This document shows, piece after piece, positions 8,922 through 17,758 of a DNA stretch of 64,000 nucleotides; within the stretch, counting starts at the first letter, position 1, and every line of letters starts with the position of its first letter. The stretch covers positions 2,230,001 to 2,294,000 of the forward strand of contig NZ_CP058349.1 in the NCBI RefSeq assembly GCF_013395055.1. Direction: 5' to 3'. A program made the position numbers and the translations under genes. The stretch is from Pseudomonas sp. ABC1 (GTDB taxonomy: Bacteria > Pseudomonadota > Gammaproteobacteria > Pseudomonadales > Pseudomonadaceae). The notes under the pieces were generated by a model. It was not told the origin of the DNA. It saw only the letters and a program-made list of their open reading frames with translations, and did not search any database.

Positions 8922-8948
8922 AAAAGCCCGCGATAAACGCGGGCTTTT
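8922..8948. terminator. Bidirectional intrinsic terminator
   Basis: A perfect 11-bp stem AAAAGCCCGCG / CGCGGGCTTTT with loop ATAAA sits between the convergent receptor gene and metQ. A-tracts and T-tracts in the stem serve both strands. Confidence 0.88.
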
Positions 8949-8980
8949 AGGCACGGACGTCGAGGGATAGTGAGAGCCTC

Positions 8981-9754
8981 TTACTTCACCGGTACGACCG
9001 AACCCTTGTACTTCTCTTCAATGAACTGCACCAGGGCATCGCTGTGCAGGGCCTTGGCGACCTTCTGCAGGGCTTCGGAGTCCTTGTTGTCCGGGCGCGC
9101 GACCAGGATGTTCACATAGGGCGAGTCGCTGCCTTCGAGGATCAGCGCATCCTGGGTCGGGTTGAGCTTGGCTTCCAGCGCATAGTTGGTGTTGATCAGC
9201 GCCAGGTCCACCTGGTTCACCACGCGCGGCAGGGTGGCAGCTTCCAGTTCGCGGATCTTCAGGCCTTTCGGGTTCTCGGCGATGTCACGCGGCGTGGCGG
9301 TGATGCCGGCCTCCGGCTTCAGGGTGATCAGGCCGGCCTTCTGCAACAGCAGCAGGGCGCGACCGCCGTTGGTGGCGTCGTTGGGGATCGCCACGCTGGC
9401 GCCCTTGGGCAGCGCGTCGAGGCTCTTGTGCTTGGTGGAATAGGCGCCGAACGGTTCGATATGCACGCCGGTGACGCTGACCAGTTCGGTGTTGCGGGTA
9501 CGGTTGAACTCATCCAGGTAGGGCTGGTGCTGGAAGTAGTTGGCGTCCAGGCGCTTCTCGGACACCTGCACGTTGGGCTGCACATAGTCGGTGAAGACCT
9601 TCACCTGCAGGTCGACGCCCTGCTCGGCCAGCGCCGGCTTGATGAACTCGAGGATTTGCGCATGGGGCACGGCGGTGGCTGCGACGGTCACGGTTTCCGC
9701 CGCCTGGGCGTTGAATGCAACGGCTACGGCCAGGGCCGCAAAAATCTTTTTCAT
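8981..9754 (-). CDS. metQ: Methionine ABC transporter substrate-binding protein
   Basis: This is a 257-residue NlpA/MetQ-family periplasmic binding protein for D- or L-methionine. The signal peptide MKKIFAALAVAVAFNAQAA is cleaved after AQA and lacks a lipobox cysteine, so the product should be soluble rather than lipid-anchored. Family motifs are FTDYVQPNVQ, LDANYFQHQPYLDEFN, and VAIPNDATNGGRALLLLQKAGLI. ATG 9754 was chosen because CAAGGAA lies 7 bases upstream; the upstream in-frame extension has no signal sequence. It is the last gene of metN-metI-metQ, 71 bp after metI. Confidence 0.93.
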   Translation of the reverse strand: MKKIFAALAVAVAFNAQAAETVTVAATAVPHAQILEFIKPALAEQGVDLQVKVFTDYVQPNVQVSEKRLDANYFQHQPYLDEFNRTRNTELVSVTGVHIEPFGAYSTKHKSLDALPKGASVAIPNDATNGGRALLLLQKAGLITLKPEAGITATPRDIAENPKGLKIRELEAATLPRVVNQVDLALINTNYALEAKLNPTQDALILEGSDSPYVNILVARPDNKDSEALQKVAKALHSDALVQFIEEKYKGSVVPVK

Positions 9755-9825
9755 CGTTCGATTCCTTGAAAGTTGGGCGAGGTGAAGTGCTGAGCGGGGT
9801 GCGATCGTACGCTCGCCCTGAAATG

Positions 9826-10494
9826 TCACTTGCGGGAAAAATGTACCACCAACTTGTCGCCCAGGGTTTGCAGAATCTGCACCAGCACCAGCAGCAGGAC
9901 CACCGTGACCACCATCACGTCGGTCTGGAAACGCTGGTAGCCGAAGCGGATCGCCAGGTCACCCAGGCCTCCAGCGCCGACCACGCCGGCCATCGCGGTG
10001 TAGGCCACCAGGGTGATGGCTGTCATCGTGACAGCGGCGATGATGCCTGGCCGCGACTCGGGCAGCAGCGCATCGAAGATGATCTGCCGGGTACTGGCCC
10101 CCATGGCCTGGGTCGCCTCGATGATGCCACGGTCCACCTCACGTAGCGCAGTCTCCACCAACCGTGCGAAAAGCGGTGCAGCGCCGACCACCAGCGGCGG
10201 GATGGCACCTGCCACGCCCAATGAGGTGCCGACCAACTCCACGGTCAGCGGGATCATCACGATCAGCAGGATGATGAAAGGCAACGAGCGCAATACGTTG
10301 ACCAGCAACGACAGCACACCATAGAACGCGCGGTGCTCGAACAACTGCCGTGGGCCGCAGAGAAACAGCAGAACCCCCAGCGGCAGCCCCAGCAACACGG
10401 TGAACAGCAGCGAGCCGCCAAGCATCAGCAAGGTGTCCAGGGTCGCCAGCCAGATTTCGAACCAGTCGACATTGACGAAGAAAGCATCCATCAA
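9826..10494 (-). CDS. metI: Methionine ABC transporter permease
   Basis: This 222-residue inner-membrane permease has five or so membrane segments and the ABC coupling loop EATQAMGASTRQIIFDALLPESRPGI (EAA motif, about residues 128-153). It forms the channel of the MetNIQ importer. Membrane stretches include LMLGGSLLFTVLLGLPLGVLLF and TAITLVAYTAMAGVVGAGGLG. The start overlaps the metN stop by four bases (ATGA), giving tight coupling. Length and order match the family. Confidence 0.95.
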   Translation of the reverse strand: MMDAFFVNVDWFEIWLATLDTLLMLGGSLLFTVLLGLPLGVLLFLCGPRQLFEHRAFYGVLSLLVNVLRSLPFIILLIVMIPLTVELVGTSLGVAGAIPPLVVGAAPLFARLVETALREVDRGIIEATQAMGASTRQIIFDALLPESRPGIIAAVTMTAITLVAYTAMAGVVGAGGLGDLAIRFGYQRFQTDVMVVTVVLLLVLVQILQTLGDKLVVHFSRK

Positions 10495-11498
10495 CGCAGT
10501 ACCTCCACATGTACGTCGGCGGCTTCCAGGCGCGCCACGGCGGCGATCAGGTCGCCGCCCACCAGCGACAGGGTGAGCTGGCCATAAGGGGTGTCCTTGA
10601 TGCGGTCGATACGCCCGGACAGGATGCTGTAGTCGACGCCCGTCTCGCGTGCCACGCGTCCCAGCAGCGGCGCGTAGGTGGCTTCGCCACGGAAGGTCAG
10701 CCGCAGGATGCGCCCCGGCACCTGGGCGAAATCCGCCAGTTGCTCGTGCTCATCGACCTGTTCGTCCTCCAGCACGAAGCGCTGGGTGGTCGGGTGTCGT
10801 GGGTGCAGGAACACATCGGCCACCGTGCCCTGCTCGACGATGCGGCCGCCGTCCATCACCGCGACCCGGTCGCAGACGCGACGGATCACGTCCATCTCGT
10901 GGGTGATCAGCACGATGGTCAGTTTCAATTCGCGGTTGATCTCGGCCAGCAGGCGCAGCACCTGGGCTGTGGTCTGCGGGTCGAGGGCGCTGGTCGCCTC
11001 GTCGCACAGCAGCAGATCCGGCCCGGTGGCCAGGGCGCGGGCAATACCAACGCGCTGCTTCTGTCCGCCGGAAAGCTGCGCCGGGTACTTGCGCGCCTGC
11101 TCGCGCAAACCGACGCGCTCCAGCAACTCGGCGACCCGCCGTTCGATCGCCTCGCGCGGCCAGGCACCCGAGAGGTGCAGGGGCATGGCAATGTTGTCGG
11201 CCACGGTCTTCGAAGCCAGCAGGTTGAAGTGCTGGAAGATCATGCCCACACGCTGGCGAAAGCGCCGCAGACCCGTCGCATCGAGGGCGGTGACGTCTTC
11301 GTCGCCAACCAGGATACGCCCGCCGGAGGGCTCCTCCAGGCGGTTGATCAGCCGCAGCAGGGTGCTCTTGCCCGCGCCGGAATGGCCGATCAGGCCGAAC
11401 ACCTCGCCTTCTTCGATGCGCAGGTCGGTGGCATGCAAGGCCGGGATTTCCCGGCCATCGGCACGATAGGTCTTGTGGACTTGCTGGAATTCGATCAC
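10491..11498 (-). CDS. metN: Methionine ABC transporter ATP-binding protein
   Basis: This 335-residue ATPase has Walker A GHSGAGKST (about residues 30-38), the Q-loop in IFQHFNLL, signature LSGGQKQR, Walker B LLLCDEATSAL and the H-loop THEMD. The C-terminal NIL/ACT-like domain (about 260-335, ending in DVHVEVLR) mediates methionine trans-inhibition. Translation is placed at GTG 11498, which has CAAGGTT upstream and gives the family N-terminus VIEFQQVHKTYR; the open frame continues 27 bases further up without support. It is the first gene of the met operon. Confidence 0.95.
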   Translation of the reverse strand: MIEFQQVHKTYRADGREIPALHATDLRIEEGEVFGLIGHSGAGKSTLLRLINRLEEPSGGRILVGDEDVTALDATGLRRFRQRVGMIFQHFNLLASKTVADNIAMPLHLSGAWPREAIERRVAELLERVGLREQARKYPAQLSGGQKQRVGIARALATGPDLLLCDEATSALDPQTTAQVLRLLAEINRELKLTIVLITHEMDVIRRVCDRVAVMDGGRIVEQGTVADVFLHPRHPTTQRFVLEDEQVDEHEQLADFAQVPGRILRLTFRGEATYAPLLGRVARETGVDYSILSGRIDRIKDTPYGQLTLSLVGGDLIAAVARLEAADVHVEVLR

Positions 11499-11611
11499 GT
11501 GCGAACCTTGTGGGTGCGTCGGCACAAAGGCGGCATTCTACTCATTACACTCAGGCCTTGCTCGTGCCGGGGCAGGCCGTCTGGGGAATTGCGAGAAGCC
11601 CCTATCCCCAG

Positions 11612-11635
11612 CCCTCTCCCGTAAACGGGAGAGGG
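11612..11635. repeat. Palindromic CCCTCTCCCG hairpin
   Basis: Stem CCCTCTCCCG / CGGGAGAGGG with loop TAAA lies in the 156-bp gap between znuB and metN, both on the minus strand. The same type of purine/pyrimidine hairpin is common between Pseudomonas genes. No T-run follows on the minus strand, so a role as terminator is uncertain. Confidence 0.55.
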
Positions 11636-11654
11636 GGCAAAGGCGTGTACAGCC

Positions 11655-12446
11655 TCAAGCCGCCTGCCGCCGTGGCGCAGCGAAGCTGAGCAGGAACAGC
11701 GCCGCCGCGCTGACCACGATGGACGGGCCGGCCGGGGTGTCCTGGTACCAGGACAATGCCAGGCCGGCACAGACGGCGACGATCCCCAGCAGGCTGGCGC
11801 CCAGCGCCATCTGCTCCGGCGTGCGCGCATGGCGTTGCGCGGCGGCGGCGGGAATGATCAGCAGGGAGGTGATCAGCAGCACGCCGACGATCTTCATCGC
11901 CACGGCGATCACCACCGCGATCAGCAGCATCAGCGCCAGGCGGATGGCCGCCACCGGCAAGCCTTCGACCCGTGCCAGTTCCTCGTGCACGGTGATCGCC
12001 AGCAGCGGCCGCCACAACGGCACGAGGATCAGCAGCACCAAGGCGCTGCCGCCGAGAATCCAGGCCAGGTCGACCGGCCCCACGGCCAGCAGGTCACCGA
12101 ACAGGTAGCCCATCAGGTCGATACGCACGTCGTGCATGAAACTCAGGGTCACCAGCCCCAGTGACAGGGTGCTGTGGGCGAGGATGCCGAGCAGCGTGTC
12201 GGACGCCAGCGGCTGGCGCTGTTGCAGGGTCACCAGCAGCACTGCCAGCAGCACACAACCGACGGTGACCGCCAGGGTCGGGCTGATGTCCAGCATCAGC
12301 CCGAGGGCAACGCCGAACAGCGCGGCATGGGACAGGGTGTCGCCAAAATAGGCCATGCGCCGCCAGACCACGAAGGAGCCGAGCGGCCCGGCCACCAGTG
12401 CCAGGGCGAGGCCCGCGAGCAAGGCATTGAGCAGAAAATCAGGCAT
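11655..12446 (-). CDS. znuB: Zinc ABC transporter permease
   Basis: This 263-residue polytopic ABC-3 family permease forms the membrane channel for Zn2+ import with ZnuC. Landmarks are the start MPDFLLNALLAGLALALVAGPLGSFVVWRRMAYFGDTLSHAALFGVALG and SLLIIPAAAAQRHARTPEQM near the C-terminus. ATG 12446 overlaps the znuC 3' end by 8 bp; an upstream start (12464) would only add MEMAAN. Expression is expected to be Zur-controlled with zur and znuC. Confidence 0.94.
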   Translation of the reverse strand: MPDFLLNALLAGLALALVAGPLGSFVVWRRMAYFGDTLSHAALFGVALGLMLDISPTLAVTVGCVLLAVLLVTLQQRQPLASDTLLGILAHSTLSLGLVTLSFMHDVRIDLMGYLFGDLLAVGPVDLAWILGGSALVLLILVPLWRPLLAITVHEELARVEGLPVAAIRLALMLLIAVVIAVAMKIVGVLLITSLLIIPAAAAQRHARTPEQMALGASLLGIVAVCAGLALSWYQDTPAGPSIVVSAAALFLLSFAAPRRQAA

Positions 12447-13233
12447 GTTTGCAGCCATCTCCATGGACGTGCGGCTTGACCGGGCCGTGGATGCTCAGGC
12501 CCGGTACGACCTCGCCCTGCAGATCGTGGCTGTGGTCATGGTGGTGGTGATAGATCGCCAGGCTGCGCGCATCCTGGCCGAACAGCTCGATGAAGGCCGG
12601 GTCGTTGCTGACCTGCTCCGGATGGCCGGAACAGCAGACATGGCGGTTCAGGCAGACCACCTGGTCGGTGGCGCTCATCACCAGGTGCAGGTCGTGGGAC
12701 ACCATCAGCACACCGCAACCATAGCGTTCGCGCAATTGCCCGATCAGCCGGTACAGCTCGGCCTGGCCGGCGACGTCCACCCCCTGCACCGGCTCGTCCA
12801 GTACCAGCAGTTCCGGCTCGCGCAGCAGGGCGCGGGCCAGCAGCACGCGCTGCAACTCGCCGCCGGAGACCCGTTGCAACGGGCTGTCGATCACATGCTC
12901 CGCACCGACCTCCGCCAGCGCCGCCAGCGCCCGTGCCCGATCCACCTTCGGCACCAGGCGCAGGAAGCGCAGCACCGACAGCGGCAGGGTGGCGTCCACG
13001 TGCAGCTTCTGCGGCATATAGCCGATGCGCAGCCGGGGCTTGCGCCAGACCTCACCACTGTCCGGCTTGAGCAGCCCGAGTACGCTGCGAACCAACGTGG
13101 TCTTGCCGGCGCCATTGGGGCCGATCAGGGTGACGATCTCACCCCGCGAAACCTTGAGGTTCGCGCCATCGAGCACCGCTTGCGCGCCGAAACGCACACC
13201 GACCCCTTCGAGGCGAATCAGCAGGTCGCTCAT
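12439..13233 (-). CDS. znuC: Zinc ABC transporter ATPase with histidine-rich tail
   Basis: This 264-residue ABC ATPase has Walker A GPNGAGKTT (about residues 38-46), Q-loop MPQKLH, signature VSGGELQR, Walker B LLVLDEP and H-loop SHDLH. The C-terminal 35 residues are metal-binding in character (YHHHHDHSHD, then HVHGDGCKH), as in ZnuC proteins, and may sense zinc. The start overlaps the zur stop by four bases. It forms zur-znuC-znuB; the binding protein gene znuA is not beside it. Confidence 0.95.
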   Translation of the reverse strand: MSDLLIRLEGVGVRFGAQAVLDGANLKVSRGEIVTLIGPNGAGKTTLVRSVLGLLKPDSGEVWRKPRLRIGYMPQKLHVDATLPLSVLRFLRLVPKVDRARALAALAEVGAEHVIDSPLQRVSGGELQRVLLARALLREPELLVLDEPVQGVDVAGQAELYRLIGQLRERYGCGVLMVSHDLHLVMSATDQVVCLNRHVCCSGHPEQVSNDPAFIELFGQDARSLAIYHHHHDHSHDLQGEVVPGLSIHGPVKPHVHGDGCKHA

Positions 13234-13730
13234 GCCGCCGCCTGACAGGCCGTGCAGAGTCCGACCACCTCGACCGTCTGGCCCTCGACGGCAAAGCCGA
13301 CCGCCTTCGCCGCACCGACGATGGCTTCGGCGATCGCAGGCTGCTCCAGCTCGATGGCGGTATGGCAGTTACGGCAGATCAGGAACTGCCCCTGGTGCGG
13401 ATGCTCGGGATGGCTACAGCCGATGAAGGCGTTGAGCGAGGCGATACGGTGCACCAGGCCGTTGTCCTGCAGGAAATCCAGTGCCCGGTAGACCGTCGGC
13501 GGCGCGGCGCGGCGGCCGTCCTGCTCGCTCAGCACCGCCAGAATGTCGTAGGCACCGAGCGGCTTGTGGCTGTCCCAGACCAGTTCCAGCACGCGCTTGC
13601 GCAACGCGGTCAGGCGTACCCCCTGGCGTGCGCAGACCGCCTCGGCATTGGCCAGCGCATCGTTGACGCAATGGGAGTGGTCGTGCGGCGTACAGGCCAA
13701 CGGCGTCCTGGCGGTATAAGGTTTGAGCAT
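13230..13730 (-). CDS. zur: Zinc uptake regulator Zur (Fur family)
   Basis: This 166-residue Fur-family repressor shuts off zinc uptake genes when loaded with Zn2+. The winged-helix domain spans about residues 30-100 (RQGVRLTALRKRVLELVWDSHKPLGAYDIL, PPTVYRALDFLQDNGLVHRI). The dimer domain has the structural zinc cysteines C119-x2-C122 and C159-x2-C162 and regulatory-site histidines (CSHPEHPH). A histidine-containing N-terminal tail (PHDHSH) precedes it. It heads the zur-znuC-znuB unit; no clear Zur box was confirmed in the 100 bp upstream. Confidence 0.94.
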   Translation of the reverse strand: MLKPYTARTPLACTPHDHSHCVNDALANAEAVCARQGVRLTALRKRVLELVWDSHKPLGAYDILAVLSEQDGRRAAPPTVYRALDFLQDNGLVHRIASLNAFIGCSHPEHPHQGQFLICRNCHTAIELEQPAIAEAIVGAAKAVGFAVEGQTVEVVGLCTACQAAA

Positions 13731-13832
13731 GACAGCGCGCTCCGAAGGAGAAGGCCGTTATTCTATTACCCTTTCACTGGCTTGTGGGGCCGGTGGCTGC
13801 CGTTCGTGGGCGAGCCGCGGCTGCGCAAGCGC

Positions 13833-15713
13833 TCAAGCGCCGATGATTCCACCATCCGTCCTTGTGATCGCCATCACCGAGGAGCGTGGACGCCCGCCGG
13901 GCACATGGTCGGGAAAGCCGGAACCGCCCTCCTCGCCGGGATGCTGGATGCCGACGAACAGCGTCCGGTAGTCCGGCGCGAAAGCCAGGCCGGTGACCTC
14001 GCAGCCCACTGGCCCGACCATGAAGCGGCGAATCTCGCCGCTCTCGGGGTCGGCGCAGAGCATCTGGTTATTGCCCATCCCCACGTAGTCGCCGCTGTTG
14101 CTGTACTTACCATCGGTCAGCACCCACAGCCGCCCATCGCGGTCGAAACCCAGCCCGTCCGGGCTGTTGAACATATTGGCGGCATTGATCTGGCGCGAAC
14201 CGGCATTCGCGCTGCCAGGGTGCGCCACGGGATTGCCGGCGATGATGAACAGGTCCCAGTCGAACGCCAATGCCGCCGCATCGTCAGCATCCTCGCGCCA
14301 GCGCAGGATCTGCCCGTAGAGGTTGTTCGCACGCGGATTCGGCCCGGCGACCGGTTGGCCATCTTCGCCGCGCTTGCTGTTGTTGGTCAGGGTGCAATAG
14401 ACCTGCCCGTCGTGCGGGCTGACCGCGATCCACTCCGGACGGTCCATGCGCGTGGCACCGACCTGGCTACCGGCCTGGCGGGCGCGGATCAGCACATCGG
14501 CCTGGCTGGTGAAGCCGTTGTCTTCGGTCAGGCCGTTGCGCCCATGGCGCAGCTCGATCCAGCGACCACGGCCCTTTGGCTGGTCGCGGTCGCCATCACC
14601 GGCATCGAAGCTGGCCACGTAGAGCGTGCCGTGGTCGAGAATATCGCGGTTGGCGCGGGCATCGCCGGGTTGCAGACGGTCGCGACTGACGAACTTGTAG
14701 ATGAACTCGCCCCGCTCGTCGTCGCCCATGTAGACCACCACCCGGCCATCGCGACTGGTGGCGAGCGCCGCGTTCTCATGCTTGAAGCGCCCCAGGGCGG
14801 TGCGTTTGAGCGGACGGGACTGCGGGTCGAACGGGTCGATCTCGACAATCCAGCCGTGCCGGTTGAGCTCGTTCGGATGCTGCGCAATATCGAATCGCGG
14901 GTCGAAGCGGTGCCAGTCGTTGCCTTGGCTGGCATGGGTGACGCTGTAGCGCTTCTGGTCGGCATCCAGCGACAGTTGTGGATCGCCGCTGCCGAAACAG
15001 TCGGTGAAATTTTCCTCACAGGTCAGGTAGGTGCCCCAGGGCGTCTGCCCGCTGGAGCAGTTCTGGAAGGTGCCCAGCACTTCGATACCCTGCGGATCGG
15101 CAGCGGTACGCAATAGCGCATGCCCGCGCGCCGGCCCGCTGACACCGATCGGTGTATTGCCGTGGATGCGCCGGTTGTAGCTGGAGCCCGGCACGAAGCA
15201 CCACTCGCCCTGCTGGCGCCGCACCTCGATGACCGTCACCCCTTCGGCTGATTGCGCCTTGAGCACATCCTCCGCCGATTGCGGCAAGCCGCCATGGGCC
15301 AGCAGGTACTGGTAGTTCACGTATTCGTTGTTGATCGCCATCAGCGCCCGGTCCGCGTCGCCCGGCCAGGGGAAGAAACTCATGCCGTCGTTGTTGTCGC
15401 CGAACTGCTGCAACTGCTCGACGGCGCTGTTGCCACCGTCATGACGGAAGGCCGGACCGTCTTCAGCCAGCGGCTGGCCCCAACTGATCAGTACGCGGGA
15501 CTGATAGCCCTCCGGCAGAACGACAGCATCGCGTGTGGAAGCAGGAAGATTGTCGAATCCCAGCAGGCGACTGCGAACGGCGCCGGCATGGGCACTCCCC
15601 AGCGGCAAGCCACCCAGGAAGAAAGCGGCGGCACCCAGGGCGCCCATGCCGATGAAACCACGGCGGGACAGGCTGGCGATGCGTTCGAGGTCGGTCGATT
15701 CTTGATCGTGCAT
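13833..15713 (-). CDS. phoX: PhoX-family alkaline phosphatase (DUF839), Tat-exported
   Basis: This 626-residue member of the PhoX family consists of Ca/Fe-dependent phosphomonoesterases with a beta-propeller fold in the periplasm or outside. A twin-arginine signal SRRGFIG (residues 16-22) precedes the hydrophobic stretch MGALGAAAFFLGGLPLG. Family blocks include SSYNRRIHGNTPIGVSGPARGH, PWGTYLTCEENFTDCFG, GRFKHENAAL, VVYMGDDERGEFIYKFVS and MDRPEWIAVSPHDG. ATG 15713 has GGAG seven bases upstream and gives a compact Tat signal. A Pho box lies 44-61 bp upstream. Some family members have other activities, so the phosphatase call follows the family and the Pho box together. Confidence 0.9.
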   Translation of the reverse strand: MHDQESTDLERIASLSRRGFIGMGALGAAAFFLGGLPLGSAHAGAVRSRLLGFDNLPASTRDAVVLPEGYQSRVLISWGQPLAEDGPAFRHDGGNSAVEQLQQFGDNNDGMSFFPWPGDADRALMAINNEYVNYQYLLAHGGLPQSAEDVLKAQSAEGVTVIEVRRQQGEWCFVPGSSYNRRIHGNTPIGVSGPARGHALLRTAADPQGIEVLGTFQNCSSGQTPWGTYLTCEENFTDCFGSGDPQLSLDADQKRYSVTHASQGNDWHRFDPRFDIAQHPNELNRHGWIVEIDPFDPQSRPLKRTALGRFKHENAALATSRDGRVVVYMGDDERGEFIYKFVSRDRLQPGDARANRDILDHGTLYVASFDAGDGDRDQPKGRGRWIELRHGRNGLTEDNGFTSQADVLIRARQAGSQVGATRMDRPEWIAVSPHDGQVYCTLTNNSKRGEDGQPVAGPNPRANNLYGQILRWREDADDAAALAFDWDLFIIAGNPVAHPGSANAGSRQINAANMFNSPDGLGFDRDGRLWVLTDGKYSNSGDYVGMGNNQMLCADPESGEIRRFMVGPVGCEVTGLAFAPDYRTLFVGIQHPGEEGGSGFPDHVPGGRPRSSVMAITRTDGGIIGA

Positions 15714-15756
15714 GGCGGACTCCAAGGCTGCGAGCCGCTGACCTTAGGAGCAGGCC

Positions 15757-15774
15757 ATGACGATTCCATGACAG
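15757..15774 (-). promoter_or_regulatory. Pho box (PhoB site) for phoX
   Basis: On the minus strand the sequence reads CTGTCAT-GGAA-TCGTCAT. The first 7-mer is a perfect PhoB half-site and the second matches 5 of 7, with the canonical 4-bp spacer. It lies 44-61 bp upstream of the phoX start codon. Confidence 0.75.
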
Positions 15775-15899
15775 CGCATATTCGCCCTGCGCAGGCCGCG
15801 CTAATGGAAAACGTATGCGCCTGTAAATGGAACTTTTGTCGCCATCATTTGTTACGATCTTATCGCTCACTAAAAAATCGCGGAAACCGCACGGATATC

Positions 15900-17591
15900 A
15901 TGAAAAAGATCATTAAAGCCTTGCTTGGAATAAGTGTGTCACTGGCGGTGGCACTGACACTCTTCCTCTACTGGCCGCTGTACCAGCGCAGCGTGCCCCC
16001 CGCAGAGAACGAACAGCCGGTGGACGTGGTGCTGATCGGTGGCGGCATCATGAGCGTGACCCTGGCGACCTATCTGCAGGAGCTGGAACCAAGCTGGAAC
16101 CTGCATCTGTTCGAGCGCCAGGACGGCGTCGCACAAGAGAGTTCGAACGGCTGGAACAACGCCGGCACCGGGCACTCCGGGTATGCCGAAATGAATTACA
16201 CCCCCGAACTGGCGGATGGCTCCATCGAGACCAAGCGCGCGGTCGGGATCGTCGAACAATTCGAAATCTCGCGCCAGTTCTGGGCGCACCAGGTCGAACA
16301 GGGCCGTCTGCCCAAGCCGTCCGACTTCATCAACCCGACGCCGCACATGAGCTTCGTCTGGGGCGACGAGAACATCGAGTACCTGCGCAAGCGCCATGCC
16401 GCGCTGGTGAAGAACCCGATGTTCTATGGCATGCAGTTCTCCGAGGACCCGGAGCAGATTCGCCAGTGGGCGCCGCTGCTGATGGAAGGCCGCGATCCGG
16501 CGCAGAAGGTGGCTGCCACCTTTATGCCGCTGGGCACCGACGTCAACTTCGGCGTGATCACCAACCAGCTCACCCAGGCACTGCAAAAGAGCGAGAACTT
16601 CCACCTGGAGCTGAGCCATGAGGTGACGGCCCTGCACCAGAACGAGGACAAGACCTGGAGCGTCACCGTACTCGATATCGGCACGGGCAAGGAGCGCACC
16701 ATCAAGTCGCGCTTCGTCTTCATCGGCGCCGGCGGCGCTTCGCTGAAACTGCTGCAACTGTCCGGTATCCCCGAGTCCCGCGACTATGCGGGCTTCCCGG
16801 TCGGCGGCCAGTTCCTCGCCTTCGAGGCACCCGCCATCGCCGAACGCCATGATGTGAAAGCCTACGGCAAGGCCGAGGCCGGCTCGCCGCCGATGTCCGT
16901 ACCGCACCTGGATGCGCGCAAACTCGACGGCAAGCCCGTGGTGCTGTTCGGACCCTTCGCACTGCAGAGCACCAAGTTCCTCAAGGATGGCTCCTGGTTC
17001 GACCTGTTCTCCTCGGTCACGCACAACAACTTCGGCGGCATGCTGCGCGTCGGCAGCGAGAACCTGGACCTGGTCAAATACCTGGTGCAACAGGCGGCCC
17101 TGAGCGATGCGGACCGCCATGCCGAACTGCTCAAGTACTTCCCCAACGCCAAGCCGGAAGACTGGAAACTGGTGACCGCCGGCCAACGTGTCCAGGTGAT
17201 CAAGCGCGACCCGCAGCAAGGCATGATCCTGCAATTCGGTACGGAAATCGTCAGCGACGCGGACGGCACCATCGCCGCCCTGCTGGGCGCCTCGCCCGGT
17301 GCGTCCACCTCGCCACCGATCATGCTGAACGTGCTGGCCAAGGTCTTCCCGCAACAGATGGCCGCCGGCTGGGAAGCGCGCCTGAAGGAAATCGTCCCGT
17401 CCTACGGACGCAACATCAACGACAGCGCGACGCTGACCAACGAAATTCGCTGGAAGACCAGCCAGGCCCTGCAACTGCCCTACCTGAACGTGCCGGATGC
17501 CGACAGCGAACAGGCCGTGTCCGCTCCCGCCGCCACGAACGAGCCGGCTATCGATGACGATGGCAGCAACAAGGAATTGCAGGCACCGTAA
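15900..17591 (+). CDS. mqo: Malate:quinone oxidoreductase
   Basis: This 563-residue FAD enzyme oxidises malate to oxaloacetate and passes electrons to the quinone pool at the inner membrane. An N-terminal membrane anchor or signal (residues 1-23, KKIIKALLGISVSLAVALTLFLYW) precedes the FAD loop VVLIGGGIMSVTLATYL. Family blocks are QESSNGWNNAGTGHSGYAEMNYTPE, PLGTDVNFGVITNQL, FIGAGGASLKLLQLSGI and LLGASPGASTSPPIML. An acidic tail (DADSEQAVSAP to ELQAP) extends past the usual end. ATG 15900 was chosen because the frame upstream runs through phoX antisense and the phoX promoter. Confidence 0.95.
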   Translation: MKKIIKALLGISVSLAVALTLFLYWPLYQRSVPPAENEQPVDVVLIGGGIMSVTLATYLQELEPSWNLHLFERQDGVAQESSNGWNNAGTGHSGYAEMNYTPELADGSIETKRAVGIVEQFEISRQFWAHQVEQGRLPKPSDFINPTPHMSFVWGDENIEYLRKRHAALVKNPMFYGMQFSEDPEQIRQWAPLLMEGRDPAQKVAATFMPLGTDVNFGVITNQLTQALQKSENFHLELSHEVTALHQNEDKTWSVTVLDIGTGKERTIKSRFVFIGAGGASLKLLQLSGIPESRDYAGFPVGGQFLAFEAPAIAERHDVKAYGKAEAGSPPMSVPHLDARKLDGKPVVLFGPFALQSTKFLKDGSWFDLFSSVTHNNFGGMLRVGSENLDLVKYLVQQAALSDADRHAELLKYFPNAKPEDWKLVTAGQRVQVIKRDPQQGMILQFGTEIVSDADGTIAALLGASPGASTSPPIMLNVLAKVFPQQMAAGWEARLKEIVPSYGRNINDSATLTNEIRWKTSQALQLPYLNVPDADSEQAVSAPAATNEPAIDDDGSNKELQAP

Positions 17592-17600
17592 GGAGAGAAG

Positions 17601-17681
17601 AGCTGGAAGCCTGGAGTGTGGGAAGGTGTCCGTACCGTGATCTTCGGTCGTGGCACGGAACATGGCTTCTGGCTTCAAGCT
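17601..17681 (+). terminator. Imperfect nested stem-loop after mqo
   Basis: Outer arms AGCTGGAAGCC (17601-17611) and GGCTTCAAGCT (17671-17681) pair at 10 of 11 positions. An inner stem at 17630-17642/17646-17658 has a short TTC-type loop with about 9 of 13 pairs. It could end mqo transcription, but no T-run follows. Confidence 0.35.
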
Positions 17682-17721
17682 GGCCCGCCAGGAAAAGTCA
17701 TTTGCAGGCGTCCGAGATTGA

Positions 17722-17741
17722 GTTATACCATCCGTTATAAC
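17722..17741 (+). promoter_or_regulatory. Inverted-repeat operator of the AbrB-Doc module
   Basis: GTTATA-N8-TATAAC forms a perfect 6-bp inverted repeat ending 17 bp before the antitoxin start. The second half resembles a -10 box. Toxin-antitoxin operons usually autorepress through such a site. Confidence 0.5.
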
Positions 17742-17758
17742 AATCTCCGGAGGCTGTA

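Noticed and set aside
13754..13770. GTTATTCTATTAC as a Zur box before zur
   Set aside because: Only the half GTTAT fits the Zur dyad; the other half does not match.
15252..15899. Open frame extending mqo upstream by 216 codons
   Set aside because: It is antisense to phoX and covers its promoter. The mqo N-terminus with a membrane anchor starts at 15900.
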